64,000 nucleotides of DNA. Origin: Imperialibacter sp040222815 (GTDB lineage Bacteria; Bacteroidota; Bacteroidia; Cytophagales; Cyclobacteriaceae). Each line of letters begins with the position of its first letter. Positions within the stretch are counted from its first letter, which is position 1. Position numbers and translations under genes: made by a program. The stretch spans positions 186,001 through 250,000 of the forward strand of contig NZ_JAVKCH010000013.1 in the NCBI RefSeq assembly GCF_040222815.1, written 5' to 3'. A model generated the notes under the pieces. The model was not told where the DNA came from and did not search any database. It saw nothing but the letters and a program-made list of their open reading frames with translations. Of the stretch, positions 42,603 through 51,981 are shown in pieces.

Positions 42603-45600
42603 ATGAAACACACCTTACGATTAGCATCTGTAGTGCTTTTCCTCGTTATGTCGATGGGTAGCCAGGCAACTGCTTTGGCTCAGGCCAGCGTTGTGAAAGG
42701 CAAAGTCACCTCTCAAGATGATGGGGAGGGGCTGCCCGGAGTGAGCATACAGGTGGAAGGAACCAGCCGGGGTACAGTAACAGATTTTGAGGGTACCTAT
42801 TCGCTAGAACTTCAAAGCGGAGACAGCAAACTGATCTATTCTTTCATCGGATACAAAACAGTGACGCTGGACGTTGGCAGCCGATCGGTAATCGACCTGG
42901 TGATGGAGCCTGACATAGAGCAGTTGGAGGAGATTGTGGTAGTGGGTTACGGTGTGCAGCGCAAAAGCGATGTGACAGGAGCCGTGGCCTCAGTCCGGGG
43001 CGCCGACCTCACCAAGATTCCTGCCGCTAACCCCATGCAAGCGCTTCAGGGCAAAGTGGCCGGTGTGCAGGTAAGCAGCGGCTCGGGCCAGCCTGGTGCG
43101 GCGCCGGTTGTTCGGATCAGAGGCGTTGGAACGTTCAACGACTCCTCGCCCATATATGTAGTAGATGGCGTTATTCTTAGCGATATCTCCTTCCTCAACT
43201 CTTCTGATATTCAATCAATGGAAGTGCTGAAGGATGCGTCGGCAACTGCCATCTATGGCTCCAGAGGTGCCAACGGGGTTGTCATTATCACCACCAGGCA
43301 AGGTAAGATAGGCGACGAGAAGACTACATTTAGCGTCAGTACTGAATACAGCGTTCAGAAGCTTTCCAAGAAGATAGATCTTCTGAATGGCAAAGAGTTT
43401 GCCACCGTGGTGAATGACATTAACCCGGGCTCTTATAATAATGTGGATGCCGTGCCCAACACCGATTGGCAGGACCTTATTTTTGATGTGGCGCCTATCC
43501 AGAACCACCAGGTGTCGGCTACCGGAGCCACAAAGAAGACGCAATACTACGTGGGCCTCGGCTACTTCAACCAGCAGGGCATTATCGACAAGTCGAAGTA
43601 TGAGCGACTTACGTTGAAGCTGAACAATACCTATAAGTTTTCTGACAACGTGCGGCTGGGCAACAATATTACTGTTGCTCCTTACTCGCAGCAGGTGGCG
43701 CCTGGCGTTGTGTACCAGGTGTACAGGGCGCAGCCTATCGCAGTGCCACGGTATGACGACGGCAGCTTCGGAGTCGTTCCTAATGTGGGCAATCCGCTTG
43801 CTGACCTGGAGAATTCCAACAACTTCAACAAGGGCTTGCGAACTGTGGGCAATGTGTTTACCGACATCAAGCTTTTCAAGGATTTCACTTTCCGGTCGAG
43901 CTTTGGGGTAGACATGGCCTACAACAAAAACAAGAGCTTTACGCCCGCCTACACGGTTTATAATGCTGACGGCACTGCCTCACAACAGCAGAATTTGTAC
44001 AGCGACCTGAGCAAAGAGAATAGGGAGAACTTTACCTGGTTGTGGGAAAATACCATGACCTACAACAAAGAGTTCGGTGTACACCGGGTGGAGGGCCTTG
44101 CTGGTTTTACCAGTCAAAAAACGACTTCGGAGTACCTGAGCATCAGGGGCGAAAACATCCTCAGAGACGGACAGGATTTCTGGTACCTTCGACCCAGCTA
44201 TATTGTGGATGAAAGCAATAACATCAATACGCTGAACAGCATTGCCAATGGTGTAGACGCCGGGCAGTACTACTCAATGGCTTCCGTTCTTTTCAGGGTT
44301 AACTACACCTACGACGAACGCTTCCTGTTTACCGGCACGTTCCGGAGAGATGGTTCTTCAAAGTTTACTGATAGCAACAAGTATGCAAGCTTCCCGTCGC
44401 TGGCACTGGGCTGGAATGTGATCAATGAAAGCTTCATGCAAAACATCACCGCTTTGACCAACCTGAAAGTGAGGGCAAGCTGGGGAGGGATAGGCAACGA
44501 AAAAATACGGTATAACCGCCAGTTTTCTTTGGTGCAGAATGAGCTGAACCCAGTTTTTGGTGTGGAAGAGGCATTGAATCCCGGTGCCAGCTATGGCGTA
44601 ACAGGTAACCCCGATTTGAAATGGGAAACCACTTACCAAACTGACCTGGGGCTTGAATTTGGCTTGCTCAACCAGCGACTGACAGGTGAACTTGATTACT
44701 ACCGGAGGGAGACGCAGGATATTTTGGTAGACCTGCTCACTCCGGGGCACCTGGGCAACGGGCAAGGTCAAAGAGTCACCTATAATGCCGGTTCTGTTTT
44801 GAACAGCGGCTTCGAGTTTAACCTAGGCTGGTCCGATGAAATTCAGGGAGTAAAGTACCGTATTGGTGCCCTGGGGTCTACAGTGCATAACGAGGTGCTA
44901 AGCGTAGGTGGCAATAGTGGTGTCGACTCTACACTCGTGGGCGGTTATCTGGGAGACGGTCGTCCTGTGACATTGAGCAGGGAAGGACTGCCAATCGGGG
45001 CGTTTTATGGGTATCAGATCGACGGTGTTTTCCAGAACCAGGCCGAGTTAGATGCCTACCCACATGATTCTCAGGCAAGACCAGGCGACGTGATCATAAG
45101 AGATACAAACGGCGACGGCAGGATTAGTCTGGCTGACCGCACCTATATGGGCTCACCCATCCCAACCTTTATTTATGGCTTTAACCTGGAGGCTTCCTAC
45201 AAGGGGTTCGATATCAATGTCGACTTTCAGGGGCAGATGGGCAACAAGATCTTCAATGGCAAGGAAGTGGTGCGACCCGATCCCTACAATTTCGAAAGGC
45301 ATGTGATTAACCGCTGGACGGGAGAAGGCACAAGCACCACGGAGCCCAGAGCGAGCTTTGGCGGAATCAACTTCTCACCATCTACCAGGTTTATTCAGGA
45401 CGGCTCCTTCCTTCGCTTCCGTAACATGACCATTGGCTACACTATCCCTGAAGCAGCGCTTGAGCGGATCAACATGAACCAGGTAAGGGTATATGTGCGA
45501 GGCACCAACTTATTCACTGCTACCAAATTCACAGGTTATTCGCCAGAGTTCGGCAGTGAAGATGTGTTGAGCAGCAACATCGACAGAGGAGCTTATCCTG

Positions 45601-45641
45601 TGTCGGCCATTTATTCAGCCGGTTTAAACATTTCCTTTTAA
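42603..45641 (+). CDS. SusC/RagA-type TonB-linked outer-membrane transporter
   Basis: A 1012-residue protein with signal peptide (LASVVLFLVMSMGSQATALAQ). Next is a carboxypeptidase-regulatory-like beta domain (about 32-110: VKGKVTSQDDGEGLPGVSI in part), then the TonB-box-like EEIVVVGYGVQRKSDVTGAV region and plug (PIYVVDGVI), then the 22-strand barrel ending in the aromatic-rich VSAIYSAGLNISF. It imports oligosaccharides across the outer membrane with SusD. It is the first gene of the PUL: stop overlaps the SusD start by one base. Confidence 0.96.
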   Translation: MKHTLRLASVVLFLVMSMGSQATALAQASVVKGKVTSQDDGEGLPGVSIQVEGTSRGTVTDFEGTYSLELQSGDSKLIYSFIGYKTVTLDVGSRSVIDLVMEPDIEQLEEIVVVGYGVQRKSDVTGAVASVRGADLTKIPAANPMQALQGKVAGVQVSSGSGQPGAAPVVRIRGVGTFNDSSPIYVVDGVILSDISFLNSSDIQSMEVLKDASATAIYGSRGANGVVIITTRQGKIGDEKTTFSVSTEYSVQKLSKKIDLLNGKEFATVVNDINPGSYNNVDAVPNTDWQDLIFDVAPIQNHQVSATGATKKTQYYVGLGYFNQQGIIDKSKYERLTLKLNNTYKFSDNVRLGNNITVAPYSQQVAPGVVYQVYRAQPIAVPRYDDGSFGVVPNVGNPLADLENSNNFNKGLRTVGNVFTDIKLFKDFTFRSSFGVDMAYNKNKSFTPAYTVYNADGTASQQQNLYSDLSKENRENFTWLWENTMTYNKEFGVHRVEGLAGFTSQKTTSEYLSIRGENILRDGQDFWYLRPSYIVDESNNINTLNSIANGVDAGQYYSMASVLFRVNYTYDERFLFTGTFRRDGSSKFTDSNKYASFPSLALGWNVINESFMQNITALTNLKVRASWGGIGNEKIRYNRQFSLVQNELNPVFGVEEALNPGASYGVTGNPDLKWETTYQTDLGLEFGLLNQRLTGELDYYRRETQDILVDLLTPGHLGNGQGQRVTYNAGSVLNSGFEFNLGWSDEIQGVKYRIGALGSTVHNEVLSVGGNSGVDSTLVGGYLGDGRPVTLSREGLPIGAFYGYQIDGVFQNQAELDAYPHDSQARPGDVIIRDTNGDGRISLADRTYMGSPIPTFIYGFNLEASYKGFDINVDFQGQMGNKIFNGKEVVRPDPYNFERHVINRWTGEGTSTTEPRASFGGINFSPSTRFIQDGSFLRFRNMTIGYTIPEAALERINMNQVRVYVRGTNLFTATKFTGYSPEFGSEDVLSSNIDRGAYPVSAIYSAGLNISF

Positions 45642-47155
45642 TGAGTTACAAAATGAATTTTGCACAACATATACGCCAAATAGTAAAAAAAGGAGCGCTG
45701 GTGCTGCTTGTACTGATTCCTTTTGCTTGTCAGGACTTTCTTGATGTTAGCCCCCAGGGCGACCTCACGCAGGCGTCTTTTCCGCAGTCGGCGGCTGATG
45801 CACTGTTGGCTACCAATGCTGCCTACAGCACCCTTCGCAACTGGTCCTACCATTCGGGTGGCTATCCGATACTGGATATCATGTCGGACGATGCCCGCAA
45901 AGGCAGCAATCCCAACGATCAGCTCCCTACGATCGGCCCCTACGATACATTTACCTTTAACACCACAGCCGACGGACTTGATCGCTGGTGGGCTGCGCTT
46001 TACGAAGGAGTGAAAAGAGCCAATGTGGTCATTGAAAGGGTGCCTGAAATAGCGATGGATCAGGCTAAAATTGACTTGTATGTGGCTGAAGCCCGCTTTC
46101 TGCGTGGGCTGTTTTACTTTGATCTTGTGCGTGCCTGGGGTGGCGTGCCTCTGATCACAACGCTGACCCCTCCTTTAAGAGCTGCAAGGGCGAGCAAGGC
46201 GGATGTTTATTCACTGATAGAAGGAGACCTTTCTTTTGCTGCAGGTATTTTGCCGGAGAAAAGTGAGGTAGCCACCGAAGACCTCGGCCGGGCAACCAAA
46301 GGTGCTGCCAAAGCGCTGTTGGCCAGGGTTTACTTGTTTCAGGGTGATTTTGTCAAGGCTGAATCCTTTGCACTTGAGGTAATCAACTCAGGCCAATATG
46401 ACCTGGAACCTGATTTTAACGATGCCTTTGGCGAAGCGGGAGAACACGGTGTAGAGTCAGTTTTTGAAATTGGTGCCCGTCGCAATGAAGGCACCAACAA
46501 CGGTGGCAACCAATACTCCAATGTGCAGGGTATCAGAGGGTCTCCCAACAGAGGCTGGGGTTTTAATCGACCTTCTATTGACCTGATGAACTCTTTCGAA
46601 AACAACGATCCCCGCATGGACGCTACCATCATCTTTCTGGGTGATGTGCTCGGCGGCGTGGTAACGATTGGTGATGGCACCACACCAGACGAAACCCGTG
46701 ATGCCAATGGAAACCTCATCGAAATGGAGACCTACAACCAAAAGGTGTGGACGGAGGGCAGCAACACCATCACCTCGTGGGGGCACAACCGGCGCATTGT
46801 GCGCTATGCCGATGTGCTGCTCATGGCTGCGGAAGCGCTGAACGAAAACAACAAGGCGGCACAAGCATTGACCTATCTGAACATCGTAAGAGCCAGGGCC
46901 AGGGGAGACAATCCCTCTGTTTTACCTGACATTACTGTGACAGACAAGAATCAACTCAGGGAGCTCATTATCGAAGAAAGAAGACATGAGTTGGCCATGG
47001 AAGGGCATCGCTTTTGGGATCTGGTAAGAACGGGCAAGGCGCCGGAAGCGCTTGGGCCGCTGGGTTTTGTGGCTGGAAAGCACGAACTGCTTCCCATTCC
47101 TCAAACCGAGGTAGACCTGTCGGAAGGAACGCTGGGTCAGAACCCCGAATACTAA
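45641..47155 (+). CDS. SusD/RagB-family surface glycan-binding lipoprotein
   Basis: A 504-residue lipoprotein; the lipobox Cys is at 30 in LIPFACQDFLDV. It has the SusD tetratricopeptide core, for example YVAEARFLRGLFYFDLVRAWG, ARVYLFQGDFVKAESFAL, and the C-terminal RRHELAMEGHRFWDLVRTG with LLPIPQTEV. The protein lids the SusC barrel and holds the glycan. It is translated with susC (TAATG junction). The next gene encodes a further surface protein. Confidence 0.96.
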   Translation: MSYKMNFAQHIRQIVKKGALVLLVLIPFACQDFLDVSPQGDLTQASFPQSAADALLATNAAYSTLRNWSYHSGGYPILDIMSDDARKGSNPNDQLPTIGPYDTFTFNTTADGLDRWWAALYEGVKRANVVIERVPEIAMDQAKIDLYVAEARFLRGLFYFDLVRAWGGVPLITTLTPPLRAARASKADVYSLIEGDLSFAAGILPEKSEVATEDLGRATKGAAKALLARVYLFQGDFVKAESFALEVINSGQYDLEPDFNDAFGEAGEHGVESVFEIGARRNEGTNNGGNQYSNVQGIRGSPNRGWGFNRPSIDLMNSFENNDPRMDATIIFLGDVLGGVVTIGDGTTPDETRDANGNLIEMETYNQKVWTEGSNTITSWGHNRRIVRYADVLLMAAEALNENNKAAQALTYLNIVRARARGDNPSVLPDITVTDKNQLRELIIEERRHELAMEGHRFWDLVRTGKAPEALGPLGFVAGKHELLPIPQTEVDLSEGTLGQNPEY

Positions 47156-47198
47156 AGAATATAAACTTTAAACCTCAATAATTATTAACTACATCATT

Positions 47199-48470
47199 AT
47201 GAAGAAGGCAAAATTAATTTTCAACTCGCTGTGGGCACTGGCTATGGTGGCTACGGTTTCTTTTCTGATAAGCTGCGGAGGTGATGAAGAAGCGGCTGTT
47301 GAGCTCACAATAGTGAGTCTAAACGCTGGAGATGATGACTTGAATGGCGCCACGAGCCCAGATGGCGTTTCGACTTCGGCAGTTATAACTGGCATTTTCT
47401 CAACTGACATTGATCCGGCAACGGCGTCTTCCAACGTGACATTGGTGAGTGATTTCGACGACACAGAAGTAGAGATTACTGTCGTTGCAGATGGAAGAGC
47501 TCTTAAAATTACACCCAACGAAGAGCTGTTCGGAGGCTCTCTCTACATTTTGACCATTAAGGCGGGCTTGACCTCAACAAAGGGCAAAACGCTTGGCACC
47601 GACCTTACAAGAAGCTTCAGTACAGTCGGCACTTTCACTCCCCAAAATGTGGTGGCACACTGGACGTTTGAAGGAAATGCTAACGATCAGGTGGGCGATT
47701 TTGATGCCAATGCTGAGGTGTCAATCACCTACACAGACTCGAGAAACGCTGCTGCTGGTAAAGCAGCTACATTTGACGGAGACGTAAGTATCATCGAAAT
47801 ACCTAATGGTGATAAGCTGATGGACGGTGCCGAATTTACTTTAGCCTACTGGGTCAAGACAAATTCCGAGGGGCACGTGAATGCTGACGGAAATCCAACT
47901 GGTCATTTTGTGATGGGCCTCGGTGCATTTAACGGTTTTCAAACTGAAATAGGCGGCGACTACAAGTTTATAAAAATGCCCGCAATGATGGAATATGGTG
48001 ATGGCACTCTTGGAACAGGTGGTGACCTATTTTGGAATGGGGATGGAAAAACTAAGGACAATGAAGGATGGCAAGGTACAACTTTCAACAAGACGAACTC
48101 AGATTTGGCATCTACATTAAAAGACACCTGGATGCATTATACCTACGTTTTCAGCGGCAGTGGTAAGTATAGAGAAATGTATATCAATGGTGCTTTGGTA
48201 GTCCGTCAGGAATTCGCATTGTGGCCAGCTGATTCAAAAGAGCCTACTGTAGTTGGTTTGAAATTCAATAGTGATGCGGCTGATGTGGAAAACGTGCTGG
48301 CTTTTGGTTTTGTTCAGTCTAGAGGGGGCACTTTGTGGCAAAATGAGCCATGGGGCGGCTACAACTTCCCAACGGCAAATCACTTCAAAGGTAAACTTGA
48401 TGACGTAAGAGTATTTTCTGCAGCTATTTCGGCTGAAGAGGTTAAGCTCATGTACGATTCAGAGAAATAA
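47199..48470 (+). CDS. Surface lipoprotein with Ig-like and LamG domains
   Basis: A 423-residue lipoprotein (lipobox LISC at about 26). Residues about 35-140 form a Big_5-type Ig domain (FSTDIDPATASSNVTLV, then YILTIKAGLTSTKGK), and residues about 150-420 form a LamG/concanavalin A-like jelly roll (VVAHWTFEGNANDQVGDF ... LDDVRVFSAAISAEEVK). By position in the PUL it is probably the SusE/F-like surface glycan-binding protein, capturing the polysaccharide for the following enzymes. No catalytic residues for a known glycosidase are visible. Confidence 0.85.
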   Translation: MKKAKLIFNSLWALAMVATVSFLISCGGDEEAAVELTIVSLNAGDDDLNGATSPDGVSTSAVITGIFSTDIDPATASSNVTLVSDFDDTEVEITVVADGRALKITPNEELFGGSLYILTIKAGLTSTKGKTLGTDLTRSFSTVGTFTPQNVVAHWTFEGNANDQVGDFDANAEVSITYTDSRNAAAGKAATFDGDVSIIEIPNGDKLMDGAEFTLAYWVKTNSEGHVNADGNPTGHFVMGLGAFNGFQTEIGGDYKFIKMPAMMEYGDGTLGTGGDLFWNGDGKTKDNEGWQGTTFNKTNSDLASTLKDTWMHYTYVFSGSGKYREMYINGALVVRQEFALWPADSKEPTVVGLKFNSDAADVENVLAFGFVQSRGGTLWQNEPWGGYNFPTANHFKGKLDDVRVFSAAISAEEVKLMYDSEK

Positions 48471-48506
48471 TAATTCATAGTTAAGTAGATTGAATTGGTT
48501 TAGTAA

Positions 48507-48541
48507 ATGAGGGTTCCTGATTGGGAACCCTCTCATTTTCC
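48507..48541 (+). terminator. Stem-loop after the LamG lipoprotein gene
   Basis: GAGGGTTCC (48509-48517) pairs with GGAACCCTC (48524-48532), followed by TCATTTTCC. It lies 39 nt after the LamG stop and 12 nt before the next ATG. It may attenuate transcription into the enzyme genes. Confidence 0.6.
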
Positions 48542-48552
48542 CTAAAACTTTG

Positions 48553-50550
48553 ATGCGCAATAAACTTACTCCCTTCTTTTTAGTACTCAGTTTACTCCTG
48601 ACTTCCTGCGGAGGCGAGGACGATGGCGGAACAACTCCCGACCTCGTGCTACAGTTGTCTAAAGGTAATATAGGCACCTACTCGCTCAACCTGAATAATC
48701 CGGACGAAAACATTGATGCCCCGATCGATAAACCCCTGGTTTTTACATTTACCTCTCCCCTTGACCAGACCAATGTGGCATCGTCCGTGGAGCTCAAAGA
48801 CAGTGAGGGCGTAGTCGTTAGCCTCGATTTTTCCTTCCTCGATGAAGACAAAACTTTTTCTGCATCCACTGAGAATGGCCTTCAGGGCAATGAAAACTAT
48901 ACCCTGGAGATAAAAAACACCCTAAGAGGAACCAGCAATGAAAAATTTGCCGGCTTGACTGTTTCTTTCCAAACTGTACCCAAAGAAATTGATGTGACCC
49001 AGCTACTCATCGATGGGGTGGACTACATCACGACGGAGCGGATTGTCGGCATTGGCTTAACACCCTCTTTTGAAATTACCTTTTCTTCTCCGGTCGATGC
49101 ATCCACTATCACAGATACCAATGTCCGTATTTTCTCCTCCAGCGGATTAATACCTTCTGCTATCACGCTTTCTGAAGATAAAACTACCCTGACCATTGTG
49201 CCTTCCACGACGTTAAAGGGCCTTCAGAAAACCCAGATTTGGCTGTATGAAGCCATCAAAGGTGCGGACGGAGAGGTATTCAATTTCTATAAAAAAGACT
49301 TTTACACCACTTTCGACCCCACACCGGTGTTCCCGGAAATAAGCGACGAAGCGCTGCTTACCCTTATCCAGCAGAAGACGTTCCGGTATTTCTACGACGA
49401 TGCCCACCCGGCAAGTGGCATGGCCCGGGAAAGAAATTCGTCAGGCAGCACAGTAACGACTGGCGGCACTGGGTTTGGCCTGATGGCCATCATTGTAGGC
49501 ATAGAGCGTGGCTTTATTACCCGGCAGCAAGGCATCGATCATTTTGCCAAAGTCATCGGCTTTCTTGAAACTGCCGACCGCTTCCATGGCGTTTGGCCCC
49601 ACTGGCTCAATGGTGATACCGGGGCAGTGCAGCCTTTCAGCACCAAAGACAACGGTGGCGATTTGGTGGAAACCTCCTTCCTGATACAAGGCCTGCTCAC
49701 AGTTCGCCAATACCTCAACGCCAGCAATGCTGCCGAAGCCGACCTGGTTAGCAGAATCAACACCATGTGGGAGGAAGTAGAGTGGGACTGGCACACCAAG
49801 GGCGGAGAGAATGTGCTGTACTGGCACTGGTCGCCTAACTTCGGCTGGGAAATGAACCACCAGATCCGTGGCTACAACGAGGCGCTCATTACCTATTTTC
49901 TTGCTGCCGCCTCACCAACGCATGCAGTAAGTGCCGACGTTTATCATAGCGGCTGGGCGGGCAATGGCTCTATCAAAAACGGTCGCAAGTTCTACGACAT
50001 TGAGCTTCCTTTGGGTTACGACTACGGCGGTCCGCTTTTCTTTGCGCATTACTCCTTCCTCGGATTGGATCCGAATGGACTGAGCGACGCCTACGGTGAC
50101 TATTGGGAGCAGAACGTTGCTCACAGCCGTATCAATCAGGCCTACTGCGTGGCCAATCCCAAAGACTTTGTGGGCTACAGCGACCTTTGCTGGGGCCTGA
50201 CTGCCAGCGACAACCAGAACGGTTATTCGGCTCACTCTCCAACAAACGACCTGGGGGTGATCACACCTACTGCGGCCCTGTCGTCTTTCCCTTATACTCC
50301 CGTGGAATCGATGAAAGCGCTTAAGTTTTTTTACTACACCTTAGGCGATAAGCTATTGGGCGAAAATGGCTTTTACGACGCTTTCAATATCACACAGGGC
50401 TGGACAGCCAACTCCTACCTGGCCATCGACCAGGGCCCAATTGTGGTGATGATAGAAAACTATAGAACTGGGCTGCTGTGGGATCTTTTCATGAGTGCCC
50501 CCGAAGTGCAGCCCGGGCTTGACAAACTTGGATTTACCTCAGAAAGATAA
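48553..50550 (+). CDS. Glycoamylase-family (GH144-like) lipoprotein with Ig-like domains
   Basis: A 665-residue lipoprotein; the ATG at 48553 starts MRNKLTPFFLVLSLLLTSCGG (lipobox Cys 19), the TTG one codon earlier being less likely. Residues about 40-245 form two Big_5-type Ig domains. The catalytic part begins near 260 (LLTLIQQKTFRYFYDDAHP) and contains GTGFGLMAI, ETADRFHGVWPHW and ENYRTGLLWDLFMSAPEVQ. This is the glycoamylase domain, characterised in GH144 as endo-beta-1,2-glucanase (Chitinophaga). The paralogue follows after 6 nt. Beta-1,2-glucan is the inferred substrate. Confidence 0.87.
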   Translation: MRNKLTPFFLVLSLLLTSCGGEDDGGTTPDLVLQLSKGNIGTYSLNLNNPDENIDAPIDKPLVFTFTSPLDQTNVASSVELKDSEGVVVSLDFSFLDEDKTFSASTENGLQGNENYTLEIKNTLRGTSNEKFAGLTVSFQTVPKEIDVTQLLIDGVDYITTERIVGIGLTPSFEITFSSPVDASTITDTNVRIFSSSGLIPSAITLSEDKTTLTIVPSTTLKGLQKTQIWLYEAIKGADGEVFNFYKKDFYTTFDPTPVFPEISDEALLTLIQQKTFRYFYDDAHPASGMARERNSSGSTVTTGGTGFGLMAIIVGIERGFITRQQGIDHFAKVIGFLETADRFHGVWPHWLNGDTGAVQPFSTKDNGGDLVETSFLIQGLLTVRQYLNASNAAEADLVSRINTMWEEVEWDWHTKGGENVLYWHWSPNFGWEMNHQIRGYNEALITYFLAAASPTHAVSADVYHSGWAGNGSIKNGRKFYDIELPLGYDYGGPLFFAHYSFLGLDPNGLSDAYGDYWEQNVAHSRINQAYCVANPKDFVGYSDLCWGLTASDNQNGYSAHSPTNDLGVITPTAALSSFPYTPVESMKALKFFYYTLGDKLLGENGFYDAFNITQGWTANSYLAIDQGPIVVMIENYRTGLLWDLFMSAPEVQPGLDKLGFTSER

Positions 50551-50556
50551 ACGACT

Positions 50557-51909
50557 ATGAAGAACAACCTTTCTATTCTTGTGGTGCTGGCAGTATTAGG
50601 GCTAAGTGCCTGCTCACCAAGCAAACCTACCCAGGATAGCGCTACAGATGAAGCTACCATCAGCGACGATTCCCTCATGACGCTGGTTGAATACCGGACT
50701 TTCCAGTACTTCTGGGATGGCGCCGAACCCAACTCAGGCATGGCCAGGGAACGTTTTCATACCGATGGCAACTACCCGGACAACGACAAGCACATCGTGA
50801 CCTCTGGCGGCAGCGGTTTTGGAGTGATGGCTATTCTGGTGGGAATCAAAAGGGGCTTCATCACTCGGGAGCAGGGGCTCGAGCGCATGACGAGAATCGT
50901 AGGCTTTCTGGAAACAGCCGACCGTTTTCATGGTGCATGGTCGCACTGGATCAACGGCGAAACGGGCAAGGTAAAACCCTTCGGAGAAAATGATAATGGC
51001 GGAGACCTGGTGGAAACGGCCTACCTGGTGCAGGGGCTTTTGGCGGTGCGCCAATTCTTCAACGAAGGCACGGAGGAGGAACGGGCCCTGGCCGGCCGCA
51101 TCGATACCCTCTGGAAGGAAGTAGAATGGGACTGGTACCGCAATGGTGACCAGGACGTGCTGTACTGGCACTGGTCGCCCGACAAAGGTTGGAAAATGAA
51201 CTTCCCGGTTGAAGGGTGGAATGAATGCCTGATCATGTATGTGCTGGCGGCATCGTCACCCACGCATGGCATACCGGCGGAAGTGTATCACAATGGCTGG
51301 GCCCGAAGTGGCGCTATTCTGAACGACTCCACCCATTCGCAGTATGGTTATCACCTCAACCTCAAGCACAATTTTGCTCAGCAGTACGGCGGGCCTCTTT
51401 TTTGGGCGCACTACTCCTTTGTCGGGTTAGATCCCCGCAATCTGAAAGACAAGTATGCCGACTACTGGCAGGAAAACAGGAACCATACACTGATCAACCG
51501 ACAGTGGTGCATCGAGAACGCCAAAGGATATAAAGGGTACGGCGAAAACTGCTGGGGCCTTACCGCCAGCTATTCTACAGGGTTTTATGCGGCCCACCGG
51601 CCCATGGACGAAGACCTTGGGGTCATTACTCCCACGGCGGCGCTTTCCTCATTCCCTTACACGCCCGAAGAAAGCATGAAAGTGATGAAGCACCTTTACT
51701 TCGACCTGGGCGACAAGGTGTGGGGTGAGTATGGATTCTACGACGCCTTCAGCGAGCAGAACGACTGGTATGTGAAATGGTACCTTGCCATCGACCAGGG
51801 GCCTGAAGTGGTTATGATTGAAAATTACAGATCAGGCCTTTTGTGGGACTTGTTCATGTCGGCGCCTGAAGTGCAGAATGGCTTGGACAAGTTAGGATTC
51901 ACTTATTAA
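50557..51909 (+). CDS. Glycoamylase-family (GH144-like) lipoprotein, second copy
   Basis: A 450-residue lipoprotein with lipobox Cys at residue 19 or 20 (VLGLSACSP). It lacks the Ig domains of its neighbour, so the catalytic domain follows the leader directly: LVEYRTFQYFWDGAEPNSG, GGSGFGVMAI, ETADRFHGAWSHW, then ENYRSGLLWDLFMSAPEVQ. The two copies differ in loops, for example an extra NYPDNDKH insertion here, and so may differ in chain length or linkage preference. The SusC-to-GH144 genes form one operon; no beta-glucosidase (GH3) is included in the window. Confidence 0.87.
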   Translation: MKNNLSILVVLAVLGLSACSPSKPTQDSATDEATISDDSLMTLVEYRTFQYFWDGAEPNSGMARERFHTDGNYPDNDKHIVTSGGSGFGVMAILVGIKRGFITREQGLERMTRIVGFLETADRFHGAWSHWINGETGKVKPFGENDNGGDLVETAYLVQGLLAVRQFFNEGTEEERALAGRIDTLWKEVEWDWYRNGDQDVLYWHWSPDKGWKMNFPVEGWNECLIMYVLAASSPTHGIPAEVYHNGWARSGAILNDSTHSQYGYHLNLKHNFAQQYGGPLFWAHYSFVGLDPRNLKDKYADYWQENRNHTLINRQWCIENAKGYKGYGENCWGLTASYSTGFYAAHRPMDEDLGVITPTAALSSFPYTPEESMKVMKHLYFDLGDKVWGEYGFYDAFSEQNDWYVKWYLAIDQGPEVVMIENYRSGLLWDLFMSAPEVQNGLDKLGFTY

Positions 51910-51940
51910 TCTGTAACAATAGAGGTAGTCTCTTGCATTA

Positions 51941-51978
51941 AAACTAATTTATTAGTTTATTGACTAATAAATTAGTTT
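51941..51978. promoter_or_regulatory. 16-bp perfect palindrome abutting the FtsX gene start
   Basis: AAACTAATTTATTAGT (51941-51956) is exactly inverse to 51963-51978, centre TTATTG. It ends 3 nt before the permease ATG and starts 31 nt after the GH144 stop. A hairpin here would cover the ribosome-binding region, so it may be an operator, an RNA switch or a weak terminator. Confidence 0.6.
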
Positions 51979-51981
51979 ATT

